Assembly (NCBI GenBank): GCA_009746045.1 | Contig: RPFO01001162.1 | Span: 587,501 to 651,500, forward strand | Reading direction: 5' to 3' | Length of the DNA stretch: 64,000 nucleotides | Origin: Mesostigma viride | Taxonomy: Eukaryota > Streptophyta > Mesostigmatophyceae > Mesostigmatales > Mesostigmataceae | In this document: one piece after another, positions 46,119 through 59,031 of the stretch | How the letters are laid out: each line of letters begins with the position of its first letter | How positions within the stretch are numbered: the first letter of the stretch is position 1 | Notes under the pieces: generated by a model | Databases searched by the model: none | What the model was told of the DNA's origin: nothing | The model's input: the letters and a program-made list of their open reading frames with translations, nothing else | Translations under genes and position numbers: made by a program

Positions 46119-48590
46119 CACCGAGGCCACGGGAAGGGCCTCACACGGGAGAGAGAGTCCTACGTGAGAAAGGAGATCAGGCATGCGAACAGCTGTATGA
46201 AAGAGGTAGGCATAGGATTCATCATCAGGTAGTTCACCATAAGGGGTTACACCCATAGTAGTAGGAACTAGAGTAGTATTGAGAACATCAAGGTCCTCGA
46301 AAAAGGAGTAATCTGCACGACGAGAGAGTGCATCTGGTACTATGTTATCTACACCCTTAACATACTGAAGTTTAAAAGGGGAAAACTGTGCTAAAAATTC
46401 CATCCAGCGCGCTTGCCGAGGGGTAAGGTTGGGTTGGGAGAGAAGATGGGTAAGGGGACGGTGATCCGTTTGGATAACTAACCTATAAGGATCTAGCTCA
46501 CAGGGTTCATTCAGGCAGACATCAAATTGAGCACCTTTAAGAAAGTGCTGCCACGCGTGGCAACAATACACCACCGCTAAGAGTTCCTGCTGGTGTACGG
46601 GATAGTTACGCTCCGCAGGGAGCATTGTCCTAGAGATATACTCAATTGGCTGTAAGCCCTGACCCTGATCCTGGAGAAGGACCCCTATAGCTACCTTACT
46701 AGCATCTGTAGCTACAACAAAGGGTTTAGTAGTATCCGGTAGGATGAGTACAGGAGGGGAAAGGAGTAGGGATTTTAGACACTGAAAAGCCGACTGACAT
46801 TCACTACTCCAAACAAAGGGGATATCCTTCTTTAATAAATGATTAATAGGGGCTGCTATAGTTGCGAAACGCGGGATAAAACGCCTATAGTAAGAAGCAA
46901 TTCCTAGAAAACTACGTACACCTTTAACGTCGGTAGGGTAGGCCATTCCTGAATTGACTTAGTTTTATCCGGGTCGGTAGCGACCCCGGCATCTGACAGA
47001 ACGTGCCCTAAAAATGGGACACTCCTACCCGAACGAACTTTAGCACGGCGCGCCCACAAAGAATTTTCAGCCATTATTTCTAATACTTTCTTTAAATCAC
47101 GTAGGTGCGTTTCAAAATCAGGAGAGTAAATAAGAATATCATCTAAGTAAGCTTGAGCACAAGAACGGTCATGCTCAGATAAAGAAACAGAGGAGAAGGA
47201 AGGATCCTTTAAATCAGAGGACACCTGAGGAAGGTGAGAATTTCCCATAACAGGTCTAAGCACTTCATTCATTAACATTTGAAAAGAGGCAGGCGAGTTA
47301 CAGAGTCCCATAGCCGCTACTCTAAACTGGTAATGACCAAAAGGGGTAGCAAAGGCGGTTTTATGGCAATCCTCAGGAGCTATCCGCAACTGCCAAAAAC
47401 CATCCGCACAATCCAGTACTGTGAAACAAGTGGAACCTTTAACCTTATTAAATATATCATCAATACGAGGTAGAGGGTATTTAGACTTCACAGTAATATC
47501 ATTCAACTTCCTATAATCAGTAACTAGGCGAAACTTGCCATTTGGCTTAGGAACTAACAGGACACCAGCTGAGTAGGGAGAGTTACTAGGCTCTATCAAT
47601 CCTGCTTCTAATAGTGACACTAAAATCTGTTTTAGTTCCTTTAACTCGGTAGGGCCCATTCTATACATCGGAGAGTGCGTAGGAACTGCACCGTCCTTGA
47701 TAACTACACGGTGTAAAACAGAACGAGGAGGAGGATAAGAAGGAGTCTTTTCTTCAAAAACTTTTGAGGAATCTATCACAGCCATGTATCTTACTATTTC
47801 ATTTTCAGTAAATCCCACTCCTATTGTATCCACTGTGTTTATATCTATATCCACACTATTATTAGTGATAGGTATCTCCTGTACTTCTAACTGAAGGAAC
47901 ATACATAATAAATATCCATATTCCTTTAATTCAGAACGCAACTCATCATTGGACATTAATACTTCAGGTATAGGTCTTACAGGAGGATCAACAGGTGTAG
48001 GAGGAGTAATATCTACCAAGGATAAATTTTCCAATCTATAATGACGTTCCGGTACCCAGTAAGAGCTATCTGGAAACCAAATGACCATGGTATCATAATT
48101 AATAGTAATCTTATTATCCTGGTGCCAATCTAATCCTAGTAATACATCAGCGGTAGTGATAGGGCCTATAGTGGCCGTCAGGTTGACAGTACGTCCTTGT
48201 ATGACCAGGGGAAGGGACACCGTACCCGGGGAATGACTGGTGCGACCATCAGCATAATGAACAGTGACAGGTTTGGTGTGAGGGGTAGGGACTAGTCCTA
48301 AACGCCTAACTAGGGCCTCGCTCACAAAGGAGCTAGCCGCACCGCTATCTACCAACACAGAGACATTCAAAAGTTCATCAGCATGCAAGAAAGGGTCTAC
48401 AACAGTGTGGGGAACGGTTAAACCACCATTCAAGAACATAAGAGGACGCACACGTAGTGGTAGGGAAGATTCAGCTCCTACAGAGGTTATAAAAACAGGC
48501 AGGCAAAAATTTTTATCTGGGGTACTATCTAAGGACCTGTCCAGGTTACCCCCGGCTGACAGGCCTACTGTTCCCCCTCCCCCCCCAAAT
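46074..48590 (-). pseudogene. Protease-reverse transcriptase-RNase H (copy 1, frameshifted)
   Basis: Homologous to 60669-63184. The protease Val-Asp-Ser-Gly-Ala motif, RT with Tyr-Leu-Asp-Asp, and RNase H are all present, but 1 bp is missing near 46935 (GGTAGGGTAGG versus GGTAGGAGTAGG in copy 2), which separates RT from RNase H. A 3-bp deletion in RNase H removes one Gly. Unlike copy 2, the frame from the gag junction into the protease is open here (48590 to 48451 and onward), which shows how pol is entered: in the -1 frame relative to gag. Confidence 0.9.
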
Positions 48591-48877
48591 CCATAGGAAC
48601 TGACCCCGAAGAAGACCCTGGCGAAAAAGCCACTGCTGGAGGGTCACGAGGGAGCGAAGAGGGTGCGGGAGCCTGATTATCATAGGGGAACCCTGGGGGT
48701 CCTGCCTGCACAGCATTCAGCCTACTAGGGGTAGCTGAGGGAATGCGTCCTGAAGTAGGACGAATAGGAGCACGCTGAGGGGTACGAGGAGGGCGTGCGT
48801 CGGGATGAGGGGGAGCACCCGAAAGGAACTTGGGGCACTCACGTTTAAGATGACCTACTTCCTTACAATGATAGCAT
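48568..48877 (-). pseudogene. Gag C-terminal remnant (copy 1)
   Basis: The last ~100 codons of gag: the end of the CCHC zinc knuckle, a Pro/Ser/Arg-rich tail, and Met-Asp-Leu-Gly-Gly-Glu-Gly-Glu-Gln before the TAG. It is cut at the first Cys codon of the knuckle by the 3' LTR of copy 2 (48878). Confidence 0.85.
48573..48586 (-). promoter_or_regulatory. Poly-G slippery tract at gag/pol junction (copy 1)
   Basis: On the minus strand eight G, one A, five G, then AA, directly before the gag stop. The protease frame is open through it in the -1 register. It is identical in copy 2 (63171-63184) and similar to the RT/integrase junction tract. It suits -1 ribosomal slippage, and an internal polypurine tract is the other reading. 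Confidence 0.5.
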
Positions 48878-49793
48878 TGTTACGCCGCGGATATCTACCT
48901 CCACCTCTACCTCTAATGGGCCTGATACTACCTAAACTGGTCAGGCCTCCTCTACTTAACCCTCTGGCGAAAGACGAACGTGACGGAGCTGATCTCAATG
49001 CATTAACGTAAGTGTTACTATAATACGCCATACAACCATTTATCCAAAACCCGTTTACTCCAGGAATAGAGGAAGGAAACACAACTACACTGCCGTGACC
49101 CAAGCCTAAATGTGTCAATTCATTTAACACACGCCGAGTGCACACACAAGGGGTAGAACACGCATAAATGGTCACCAACGGTCCAACACGCTTGGGCCGA
49201 CATGGCCCTCGCCTACAGATGCACGCTGGTCCACTACATCTACTGATGCACGCTGGTCCACTACATTCTACCACAGGATCAGGACCACTGGTAAAGTACG
49301 CGGCGTGGCGCCCAACGGCACCCAATGTACCACAGTACTGTTACGAGGACAATAATGTCCCGGTAGGAGCCTAAACGTAAACCTAGGGACAACCGAGGCA
49401 AAAGACCTAATTTACGTCCGTAACTACAACGAATTGTTACGCGACGTAACACCTCCCCCCCACAAAGGTAGGGAGCCCTCTCCCTACGCACAGGGAGGAA
49501 AACAAGGGGTAGGAAACCTAATGCACCCAGCACACACTAACACAGTCAGCAGGCCATCCAAGATACAAGGCACCAATAGTTCACACGGTCTCCACCACCA
49601 CGCCTGGAGGTGTAGGGTTAGCCAGCACCAAGCCTGGTGGTAGGTTCCCCTAACTGCCTGGAACAAAGTCCTTGCCGGGGGGGGAACGGCACTGGGCAGG
49701 ACACACAGAGTAAACCAATCAGCACCAAGGACCAAGAACGACCAGTCAACTGGCCAGAACATGAGGGCGACTCTACATACCGGAGGGACAACA
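48878..49793 (-). repeat. 3' LTR of chromovirus copy 2 (916 bp)
   Basis: TGTTACGCC at 48878 to GGGACAACA at 49793. It is about 31 bp longer than the copy 1 LTR, mostly from a tandem duplication of a ~27-bp segment (GATGCACGCTGGTCC type) at 49217-49265. The preceding AGCAT (48873-48877) is the candidate 5-bp TSD in copy 1 gag. The partner should lie beyond 64000. Confidence 0.87.
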
Positions 49794-51044
49794 CCCTCAG
49801 GTCGGGCCTAAGGCCCTCTATCTAATGGCCATCCGTCTGGTAGGTACCACGGGAGGCCACACCGGGAAGGGGGGTGTGACATTTTGTGATATTTTGTGAC
49901 ATATCACGTGACATTTTGTGATGTGGATGTGACAAAATGTGACACTTTGTGATTTTTTGTGACAAAACTGTGATATTCTGTGACATTTCGTGACAAATCA
50001 TGTGATAAAACCAGCATATTCTGTGATTATCTTTGTGACAAAAACAAGGAAATTATCACAAAATATCAATGTCACGACTTGACAAAACGCACTGACAAAA
50101 TCCGTGACATTATCACTGATATATCACGAAAAAAGGGTGACAAATCCGTGACATTATCACGAAAAAAAGGGTGACAAATCCGTGACATTATCACGAAAAA
50201 AGGGTGACAAATCCGTGACATTATCACTGATATATCAGGAAAAAAAGGGTGACGAAATCCGTGACATTGTCACTGATATATCAGGAAAAAAAGGGTGCCA
50301 AAGCCGTGACAATGTCACTGATAAATCTAGGGAGAAAACAGTGACATAAAACCACGGGCGATCATGACATATCACACAGATATATCGTGACATATCACAC
50401 AGATATATCAGAACACATTCCAAAGCAAAACGGATGAAAAGCACAGCTCGCGATTTCTTTATTACAAATATAAAGATAAATGTAACAGATCTTCATTCTT
50501 CATTCTTGATTCTTCATTCTTCAACAGTGATTATCGATCAGTGATAATTTGCAAACGCCGGCTTGGCGCTTGTCGTTGCGTGACAGAAATCTCAGAATGT
50601 TCCTGGAATGCATTAAAAAACGCACATGCGCAAGAAACATGAACGGATGGTTGGTGTCAGTTGTCTCATCTGCCACCGCACCCTAGAAAACCAATTCATG
50701 AACAAGAAAGCGCTCGATATAGATCAAGAAAACAAAAACAAACCTGCACAGCCGTGGCGCCTAGATGACGATGTTAAGTGGACGACGACGAGGTGGCCGG
50801 CACCTTGTCTCCCTGTGAGCAGAAAAAAAAAGGCAAGTTTGAACACTCAAGATTTGTCATAGCCTTTCACAGCCTCGATCAATAGAAATGTTGCACATCA
50901 AAATCAATGTGTTGCCTAGAACATCCTTGAATGGGTTTCAAGAACAGCAAGGCGGCCTCCCCCGCCCGCAAACTCATAATCCCAGTGTTTACAACCCCCT
51001 CATGAGGGGGTTGTAAAATTGCAATCAGTCATAAAAAAAAAAAA

Positions 51045-51255
51045 AAAATGCCAGTTTCACACACTGCCCACTCATAAATAATCCCAGTTTCTGACAGCCC
51101 CCGCTCAGCCCACTCATGAACAACCCAGTTTAGACCCCCCCCACTCATACACTATCCCAGTTTCCCACAGCCCCCACTCAGCCCACTCTGACAAAACCAC
51201 CCCAGTTTAGACACCCCCTCTCATGAATAAGCCCAGTTTCCCACAGTCACCTGGG
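51045..51255. repeat. Degenerate tandem repeat, about 45-50 bp unit
   Basis: Four to five imperfect units, each with CCCAGTTT, (A/G)CAGCCCCC(A/G)CTCAGCC or a shortened form, and CACTCAT(G/A). They lie in the left interior of CACTA-like element 3. Confidence 0.7.
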
Positions 51256-51335
51256 AGACCGCGCAACCTGGGGTCAGTCAGGTCAGTCACAGCCGGTGCG
51301 GCGCTAGATTACAATACCGGTCCGATGTAGTGTAG

Positions 51336-51365
51336 TGGGGTGGGTGGGTGGGTGGGTGGGTGGGG
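51336..51365. repeat. Short (GGTG)n run
   Basis: Seven or so GGTG units, then a G-rich/C-rich inverted stretch. The whole of 51300-52300 is rich in GGTGG words. Confidence 0.85.
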
Positions 51366-51542
51366 GAAGGGGGGGGGGTTCCCCCTCCTTTGGCGGGTGT
51401 CAAGGGGGACATTGGTAGGGGTTGATGATTTAGTAGTTGTGGAACGCAGTTGTAAATGTGGGTAGCTCGTGCGTAGGTCACAGGTTCGTGTGAGGGGTGG
51501 GGATGCTTGGGTTGCCGTGGTGGCTTGCCTATGGTACGTAGG

Positions 51543-51721
51543 TGCCTGAATACAGTGGTGGGCAGGTGCACTTCGTGCACCCAGAGCAGGTGGCAGTTTA
51601 CATTCCCCCACCTGCAAGAAGTAGCCAAGAGTGTATTAAAGGCCATATGCCCCTTCTCAGGGCTATGTGCTACATATACTCCCAACGGAGTTATGTTCCT
51701 AATAAATTAATTAATTAATTA
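51543..51721 (+). mobile_element. Family H retroposon copy E (179-bp 3' fragment)
   Basis: Flanked by a 12-bp TSD, ATGGTACGTAGG (51531-51542 and 51722-51733). It is the last 150 bp of the H 3' UTR with both terminal stem-loops (ACTCC-CAAC-GGAGT at about 51679-51692) and a (TTAA)n tail. It lies within CACTA-like element 3. Confidence 0.9.
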
Positions 51722-51733
51722 ATGGTACGTAGG

Positions 51734-53149
51734 CGGGCTTGGCGATGGTCTATGCAGCAGGGTCAGTTATGGTTGAGTGGACAAGGGGTTGGTTGCCCCG
51801 GAGGCCGGGGTGGGCGGGGTTGGTTATGGTTCACGTGGATGGTGGGGTGGAGTCATCGTATATTAGGGCAGCGGGGGGTGGGGTCACTGGGCGGGGTGCA
51901 GTGGTGTAGAGGAACCTCGTTGTGGGGCGGTAGGGTGGTTTAGTGGATGGTTTGCGATGTTGGTGTGGAATGTGGTGGAGGTAACACGGAAGGGTGGTAG
52001 TCACATAGGTTGGCTAGGGGGACTCAAGGTGGATGGTCGGGTGGGTCAGCGTATGGTTTGGGGAGGAGGGCAGTGTATGGTTTGGGGAGGAGGGCGGTGT
52101 TACGGTGTTGTGGGGGACCTCAGGGTGGGGGCGAGAGTGGTCCGTAGTCAGGGGGGGATGGATAGCGGCATGTGGATGTCCGTAATGTATCTTTGTGGGT
52201 GGGGTGGGTATGGAACAGGCAGGGGAGTGGGGCGAGTGGGGATTAGCAGGGTGGAGGGTGCTGGCATTGTGGCGGGATGGTTGGAGGCACATGGACACGC
52301 ATAATGGCAAGAGTAACTGCATGCATAGCAACATGGGACCAGCTGTTCCGAGAACATCTGCAACCCTCACCATGCAACAGCCAACAGCAACCGGCAACTG
52401 CCAACAGTGACCACGTTCGCAAGATGTGACGCCAAGGCCATTGGAGATCTTGATGTAATTTCGGGGGGTTCCTAGTCCTGCCGTGTACTTAACTTAATAC
52501 AGGGCCGCACACTTCGTGTGGTGCAGTGGTGCAGCAAGGGCTCATGGCCGGTATGGTGGTAGCCGGTAGGTGAAGACCTTGCTGCGAATCGAGGGCGTGA
52601 TATTGCATGGGAAAATGATGCCGAGAGTCTCAGGGCGTCTCGCGTGGTGACAGCTGCAGCGTGTGGGCCGAGGAGCTCGAGATGCAGGTCTCGTCGGTAC
52701 ATGTGGGCCACTGGAGAGGGCGCCAATGTGATGGAGGCCTTTCCATCGTGCCAGTTGGACATCACTCAACAGCCAAAGGGGCGGCTGCATTGGCGGTGGG
52801 GCTAGAATTCTGGTAACTGCACAGAATTGACCCAAGAAAGCTCGAATCGCGGGCATGGGCAGGCAAGGTAAAAGAGGGAAACATTGCGCCAGCGGTTGAG
52901 GAAAGAAGGCCTGTTTACAGTGCTGGGCCTCAGAAGGAGTCGAGGCGTCGGCTCAGTTGGCAGGGCGACGATAAGTCTGCCAAAGCTGCGCATGGGTGGC
53001 GCAATGAGAGCTCATTAGGAAGGTCTCGCGCAGGAGGTTTCGATAGGCTAAAATTTTTCTCAGTCCTCGAAGATTAGGCGGGTGAAAATCGTAAATCCGC
53101 CATAGCCGCCATTTAAAAAATTTTCCCGCTTTCCATGGGATATACTGCC
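51734..53149. other. Left interior of CACTA-like element 3, no gene recognised
   Basis: G-rich plus strand in 51740-52300 (many GGTGGG words), then mixed sequence to 53149. Open frames are short and low-complexity. No match to the interiors of the other two CACTA elements was noticed here. Confidence 0.4.
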
Positions 53150-55517
53150 TAGCCTTACAGTAGCCAAATGGATTTGCGTGCGCCTCAGTCCATGCACCTA
53201 GTCGTTCGCCATCGGTTTCGGCGCAATATTTGAATTTTGCGCAAGGATCCTGACGGGTTGATTCCAGACTTGCGCTTGTTGCGAAAGATTACCTATTGAT
53301 TTATTGTCCATTCATTCCAGACTCCCAAGCTAGGGGCCGCCGTCGACTGTAGTCTGAACGGTACGGCTAACAGTTACGATGCCAGGCCAGCAGCAAGCGG
53401 TCAAAACCAAGCGATACTAGAGAGTCATGTCAGTCGTCTTTTTACTGGTTTCGTCAGTCAGTTATTCCTCATGTATGTCAAACTACTTCTACATGGAGAG
53501 ATATTAAGTAGCAGCGAAATCGGAAGGGGACGTGGGCAGGGGGGGGGGCGGGAAGTACGACTGATGCAATATACCGTACGTTAGTTATCGTCACAAAGCG
53601 AGTGACTGACGATAGTAAAGGGCCTCTAATGACGACAGTGATGACGATAGTATTTGGCACTGATGAGTGATGACAGGAAGAGCGATGACCCCAAGTTACC
53701 AGACTTTGCGACGTTGATGAGACTTATTAGCGAATTGCGAGCCCTCATTCCAGTGGTTGCGCGGGTGTTACCGTTGAAGTTGAAGTTAAGACGACGCGAA
53801 AAAAAAAATTACTTGACTTGAACATCTATCCACGCTGCACAGGTGGGAAAGGTGGAAGGGAGCTGCGATCGGCTCGCAGCCAAGGCGGGATTATGTGCCT
53901 TTTGATTTCCAGCAATGTCGCTTCTGTATGAACGCACGTGGTGGTTGGAATAGGAGCATAGGCTCACTGATGACCGTCGTGATTTATGTAGCCATTAGGG
54001 CGTCGTCTTAAATGAATTCAGGAGCGAGCTCGGACAAGGCTACAAGCAGCCATCGGGGGAGAAACATAGGCATGGTCTGGAATAAAGCTTTAATCGATCT
54101 GTTCGCTCAGTGGTAGGCACAGCACATTCGGACATCCAGAAGCTGCCCACTCTTTACCAGTTGAGGTGAGCAAGGAATTCCTCGCCTGAAATTCTAATAA
54201 GTTTGCATCGACTTTAACATGCATGCCGTACGCACGTGGCATTCTCACGTATCGCCCTAGGGCCAAGGCTGCTATGGGCCGCTCGGTTTCATGCCAAGTT
54301 AGCCGTGCTTGCCATGAATGCTGCAGCAGTTTCACTATCTCATTCGTACAAGGTCAATAGACTATGCAAACGACATCCGATTTAGTTTTCATGAAGGGCA
54401 TAACCTTGTTCAGATTGAGAGTTGCATGACATGGGCTGCTCTTGCGCCACTTTCCTTGTCTTAACCTACTGATTCTCTGTTTATGCTTTCGGTCGTTATA
54501 CATTCGTATGTGTGCATCTGTGTTGCCATTGTGGTGTCAATTTTGCGCGTGTACTTGTGATGCCTGATACCGTTGGACTTGCACGCGGCCCCATCGCATG
54601 TGGCAGCGACAAGCTCTTGGTCGCCTGTCCAGTGCGGCGAATTCTTGATGGTGAGCAACGGTGATCATTCTTTATGTAGTGCTCATTCCTCAAATTATCA
54701 ACGTGCTGTGCGTGTCAGCCACAATTGGCCTTGTTCTTCCAGCTTCCGTGCATGATTTTTTTGTAGCCCGCTGGTGATGCTCTGAGCTACAAATAGTTTG
54801 CATTATTTGTACCAATGCCTTCGCTGTCGGTAGAATCTTCTTTGCAATCCAGTAGCCTTGGTTGACATTCGTGGCATTGCTGGACTATATCTCGCTTCCT
54901 TGCATGGGTAGCATCTTTGCATATTTATCCTTTTTGCTCAGATCACAGCTTTTTGTCATTCCCTCCCCCCCGCTCCCCACCCTGAACGACTCCTGCTAGC
55001 GTCAACTGCAGACGTAGAGCCTTCAGCCTCGTTAGAGTTCATCCTACCTGTAACGGGGCATATTGTTGGTTGATTGGCCTTGCATTTTCTTGGCACTATT
55101 CAGGCGTTTCTTTCTTATTGCCGTATTAACCATACAGAGATTGCAATGAAGTAGATTGTGAGGCCTCTTGGCATGTTAGGGAACCTTTGCGACTCCAGGA
55201 TTTCTGGGTGTGCAGTTCCCTACAACTTGTGAGGCATGTAGATACAATTTAGGTGAACATCTATGGCCAATTTTTTTTCTCGAGCACCCCTGTCTCTCTC
55301 TTGGCCCAGTATCTCACCTTTCTTTGTCCTAAATTTAGGCCGGTACTCATAGATAGCCACGCAACTGCTGCGATCTCCCCCGCATCCTTACATACAAGTG
55401 AACTGAAGTCATGCAAAGTTGTTGGCACGTCCAGCGCGTAGCGTTCATCTCACTAACAAATTTTTGTGTGTACCGATGCGTGCTTTGCCGGATGATGTAT
55501 TTTTGTCTTGCATGCAG

Positions 55518-55758
55518 GCAATATACCTAACACAGTCGGGCCGGGCACATCCGTCAGTCCAACACGGCGAGAGGCCACATGCGGATGCAGATTTTGTAGG
55601 CTCTGAGCCTTCAATGGTCACATTGCCGTAGCACTCGACAGTGTCCTGTGATTGTTTCTAGAGAGTCATCCAGTTACTTCAGCAATGGTGGCTGGGACAG
55701 CCCTCGTGATGGTTTCGGTGATGATGAGGATGATGACTTTGATGACGAGGACTGTTGA
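55518..55758 (+). pseudogene. Acidic-tail transposase exon, broken (element 3)
   Basis: Counterpart of 31885-32121 in CACTA-2, after the same CATGCAG acceptor. A 4-bp insertion (CAAT near 55613) shifts the frame before the Ser/Asp/Glu-rich tail. The tail itself is still readable in the second frame to the TGA at 55756-55758. Confidence 0.5.
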
Positions 55759-58700
55759 GCCCCGTTGTACTTCTCGGTCAACAGATTTTATATTGCATTT
55801 GTGAGATGATTGTGGGTGTCCATTTTGCACACCACCCACAGCCATGCTTGAGTGCACCGTTCCTTGTGTGTGTATCAATACAGTTTGTGTTCGCATTTGA
55901 TCAGTTGTGCCATTTCATCGGGTTGTTGCATGCCATCTGAATATGTTCACTCCCCGTTGCCATTTTATCATACTAGTGTTGTGAGCTCAGAGCAATGGAT
56001 GCATGATGCAGTGTTGTGATTCAGTGTAGATATTGACGATTTTACCTTTGATCAGCATGATGGATGCTTGGCCAGCGATGGGTCGGAGGTTGACACTTGA
56101 TGACCGTGATGATCATTGCCCTGAATGTTCAATATTGGTGTCTTAACATCCCAGTCGATATTTTTGCAATAAACCATGTCTCCCACGGCTCATGACATTG
56201 TGGTGCATTTTATCATGCACCTGAGAGTGTTTCCAGCTTGTTTTGTCAGTTCCTTTCAGTACGCTTGCCCCGTACCGCTGCACGTGTTGTCTCTCCTGGC
56301 ATTGCCACCTTGTCGTGTCCCACCTTGGCCTTTTCCTTCTCCGTCTCTGCTGCGCCACGCACTTCCTTGCTGCGGATGTGCATTATGCGTGCTTTGTGAT
56401 ATATCACTTCCCCTGAGTGGTTGTGATTTATCACCTTGTCACATTTTGTTTTTCTGTGGGTTTGTGACATTTTGTGACACTTTGACATTTTGTGATAGTG
56501 ACGTTATCACAAAATATGCTGGTTTTATCACGTTTGTCACGTTTTATCACAATCATGACATGTCTCGATCACAATTTGTCACAGTTTTATCACATTTTGT
56601 CACATTTTGTCACGTTTTATCATTTTTTTATCACAAAATGTCACAAAAGTGACATTTTGTGATAAAAAAATATCACAAAATGTCACAGACCCCTTCCCGG
56701 TGCAGCAGGACATCCAGGTAAGCCTGGTAGTGAGACACATCCTCAGCATTGTCGTGCCTATCTACAGTGAGGAAAACATCGGCCCACACGCCGTCAGGGA
56801 AAAGTCCTAGGAAGGCCCAGTAGTACCTATGCTGTGTAAGAACGACCTGGCCCCGGGCCCAGTCCAGGAAACCGCAGGCAAAGAGGCGTAGGAAAGGCTC
56901 TACCGCGATCAGGCAGAGAGCCCGAAGGAGCAGGCGATGATACCGGATCCGAGGGCGCATACCCGTCGGGAAAAACAGATCTACCAGGGGCTCAACGTTG
57001 GACGGCCACAACCGGATGTGCCGAATCTCGCGGGAGCGCCACCGGCGGGCACACTGTCGCGACCCGAACGTCTCAAGGTAGTCGCTAGCCCGGGGAGGAG
57101 GATGACCCCGAGAGTCCAAACCCTGGCCCGGGATGGGCGCTGGACGACGGGCATCCCACTCTAGGATGGGCTGAAGGACGGTGCTGTACGTGGCACCCGG
57201 CACCGCAGGAAAATCTACCGTAAGAGCATCTGAGGCCATAATGCCCAGAGGCGGAGGGTAAGCCCACTGGAACCCGCCGTAGGTGTCCAAGTCATTGTGG
57301 CGCCGCGCCCAGCGGTACAGGACGCGCCGAACCAGGATCTCACCCTGGAACACCGGATCAGCCAAAATAACCATGTCGAAAGGAGGCCGATCAGTCTCAA
57401 CTGGTAGGTTACGGTCCCGCGGCGCCCGACACACCTGGGAGAACCCGTAGGACATGGGCGAAATGGCCAGCTCGGCGGAGGCGCGCGGCAGGTCACACTG
57501 GCGGCAAGCGAGCGCAGACATACCATACCCGAAGACAGGCGTGTCGCGCGACTCCGGAGTCGCATGCACCACAGAAGGGGCCCGATCCCGATCGCCCTCT
57601 GACAACTCCCGAAGGGAATCGGCAGCGCGGGTGGCGCGCGGGTCAGAGCCACTGGACCGAACAACCGCAGCCAAAGACCGCGGGGCCGAAGGGGCAGGGG
57701 CCGACGAAGGGGTAGGAACCGGCACAGGCGCAGAAGGTGCCGGTACAACAGGGGGCCGCGTCGGACCCGAGGCCGCAGGGGGTCGCGACGGACCCGCCTC
57801 CGCAACTGGCGCGCCGGTCTCTGGGGGTGGAGCACCACCAGGCCACATGTTGAAAATAGGACCCGTGGGGACAGGCAATCCGGCATACGACTGGTTACCG
57901 TCCAAGCTCCAGTCAGGCACCGGGATCCTCTGCGGAGGACCGCCCTCCCAAAGCCTGGGAAGACCGCCCGGGTCGCTGAAGAAACCCCGCGAGGGCGGCG
58001 CTGACGTGGTGGGCGGCTCGGACGCGGCGGCGGCGGGCGCTGCCACTGGGACGGCGGACTCGCGCCGAGGCGCAGGTACGTCAGTAGCAGGCGCAGCGGT
58101 AGCCGAAGGCGTAGGAGCTGCAGCACCAGAGGGAACCGTAGAGACGAGAGGCGACCGAAGGGGAAGGGGGCACAGCTGCAACAGACACCCCACCTGGCGT
58201 GGCTGGAGCGTGCGCCTGGGCCGCCATGAAGGCCCCGAAGGCCGCCGTCAGGGACTGGATCTGCGCCTGCATCGCAGAAACTGTCGCCGCAAGAGGATCA
58301 GGCTCACGACCAGAGCCCGAAGGGGTAGGCTCCACCGATGCGCACAGGACCGACCTCGGTGAAGACGGGACAGGGGAAGGCGCCGACACTGAAGAGGAGG
58401 ACGCCGCAGGGGAGGCCGAATACTCAGGGGAATACTGCGCCTCTACCGGCGCGTCCGTAGGGGTAGGGTCGCCAAATCCTACACCCGCGTTCTGGTCTGC
58501 TATCTCCATGAACTCTACGGCCCGTAACAGGTCGCAGGGGTTCTCATCCAGCTCCGCATCACCCTCGGCAGGAAGCCAGGGGAACACATCCCGTAGGCAG
58601 GAGCGGCCCACAGGGGTAGAAAGGTAGGAAAACACCCTGGGGCACTGGAGAATCGCAGCTATCTGTCCCAGGGCTGGACAGCTGGAGCCACATTCTAGCA

Positions 58701-59031
58701 AACAGTGGCCGGCATCGTCAAATCCGTGCAAAACAAGCTGATGCGGTTCAGCAGGGGAAGGACCGTACCACGTGACCCCGAAGAGAGCCGCCCTGACTAG
58801 GCCCGCATGCTGGGCCTGGAGGGCCGGATGCACGACGCCACCGGGAAACTAGACCGTGACACCCAACGGCCCGGAAGGGCCTCGAAGTACAGCTCAGGGT
58901 CCGGTAGGGGCAGGGACGGCAGCGGGCTCTCAGCCGGAGGGGTAGGCTCTGACATGACGGCTGCGGAGGGGAGGGGACAACCAACCACCCGTCGACAGCA
59001 GACATAACATAAGAGAGGAGAAGGCCTACAA

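Larger units (their letters stand above)
41114..48877 (-). mobile_element. Ty3/gypsy chromovirus copy 1 (3' LTR to truncated gag)
   Basis: Read on the minus strand: gag remnant (48877-48568), PR-RT-RNase H (48590-46074), integrase with chromodomain (46118-44430), ORF3 (44353-42027) and 3' LTR (41998-41114). Copy 2 is inserted in its gag gene at 48878, so its 5' LTR and gag start, if present, lie beyond the window. It has frameshifts in RT, integrase and ORF3. The putative 5-bp target duplicate at its 3' edge is GCAAT (41109-41113), but the partner is outside the window. Confidence 0.93.
49860..56702 (+). mobile_element. CACTA-like DNA transposon 3 (6843 bp), CACCGGG termini
   Basis: Terminal inverted repeats are CACCGGGAAGGGG and its complement, inserted in ORF3 of copy 2. 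The empty site GAGGCCAGCAGG survives in copy 1 (42057-42068), so the TSD is CA (2 bp). Subterminal repeats are GTGACA/TTTGTGA words (49870-50440 and 56390-56695). The right interior (54511-55900) closely matches CACTA-2 30882-32260, and 53150-54500 matches CACTA-2 29210-30600 in inverted orientation. No full transposase is seen. It is assigned to the CACTA group by CAC termini, subterminal repeats and shared interior. Confidence 0.8.
49822..58955 (-). pseudogene. ORF3 of chromovirus copy 2, split by a DNA transposon
   Basis: Starts at Met-Ser-Glu-Pro (58955), 77 nt after the integrase stop, as in copy 1. Damage: indels near 58830-58850, a deletion of about 33 bp near 58140-58150 that shifts frame in the Ala/Pro-rich middle, and the 6.8-kb CACTA-like insertion between 49859 and 56703, about ten codons from the C-terminus. 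The C-terminal domain (57430-56703) is in one open frame here, which shows that the frame break of copy 1 near 42797 is a secondary loss. Function unknown; see copy 1 for the layout. Confidence 0.75.
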
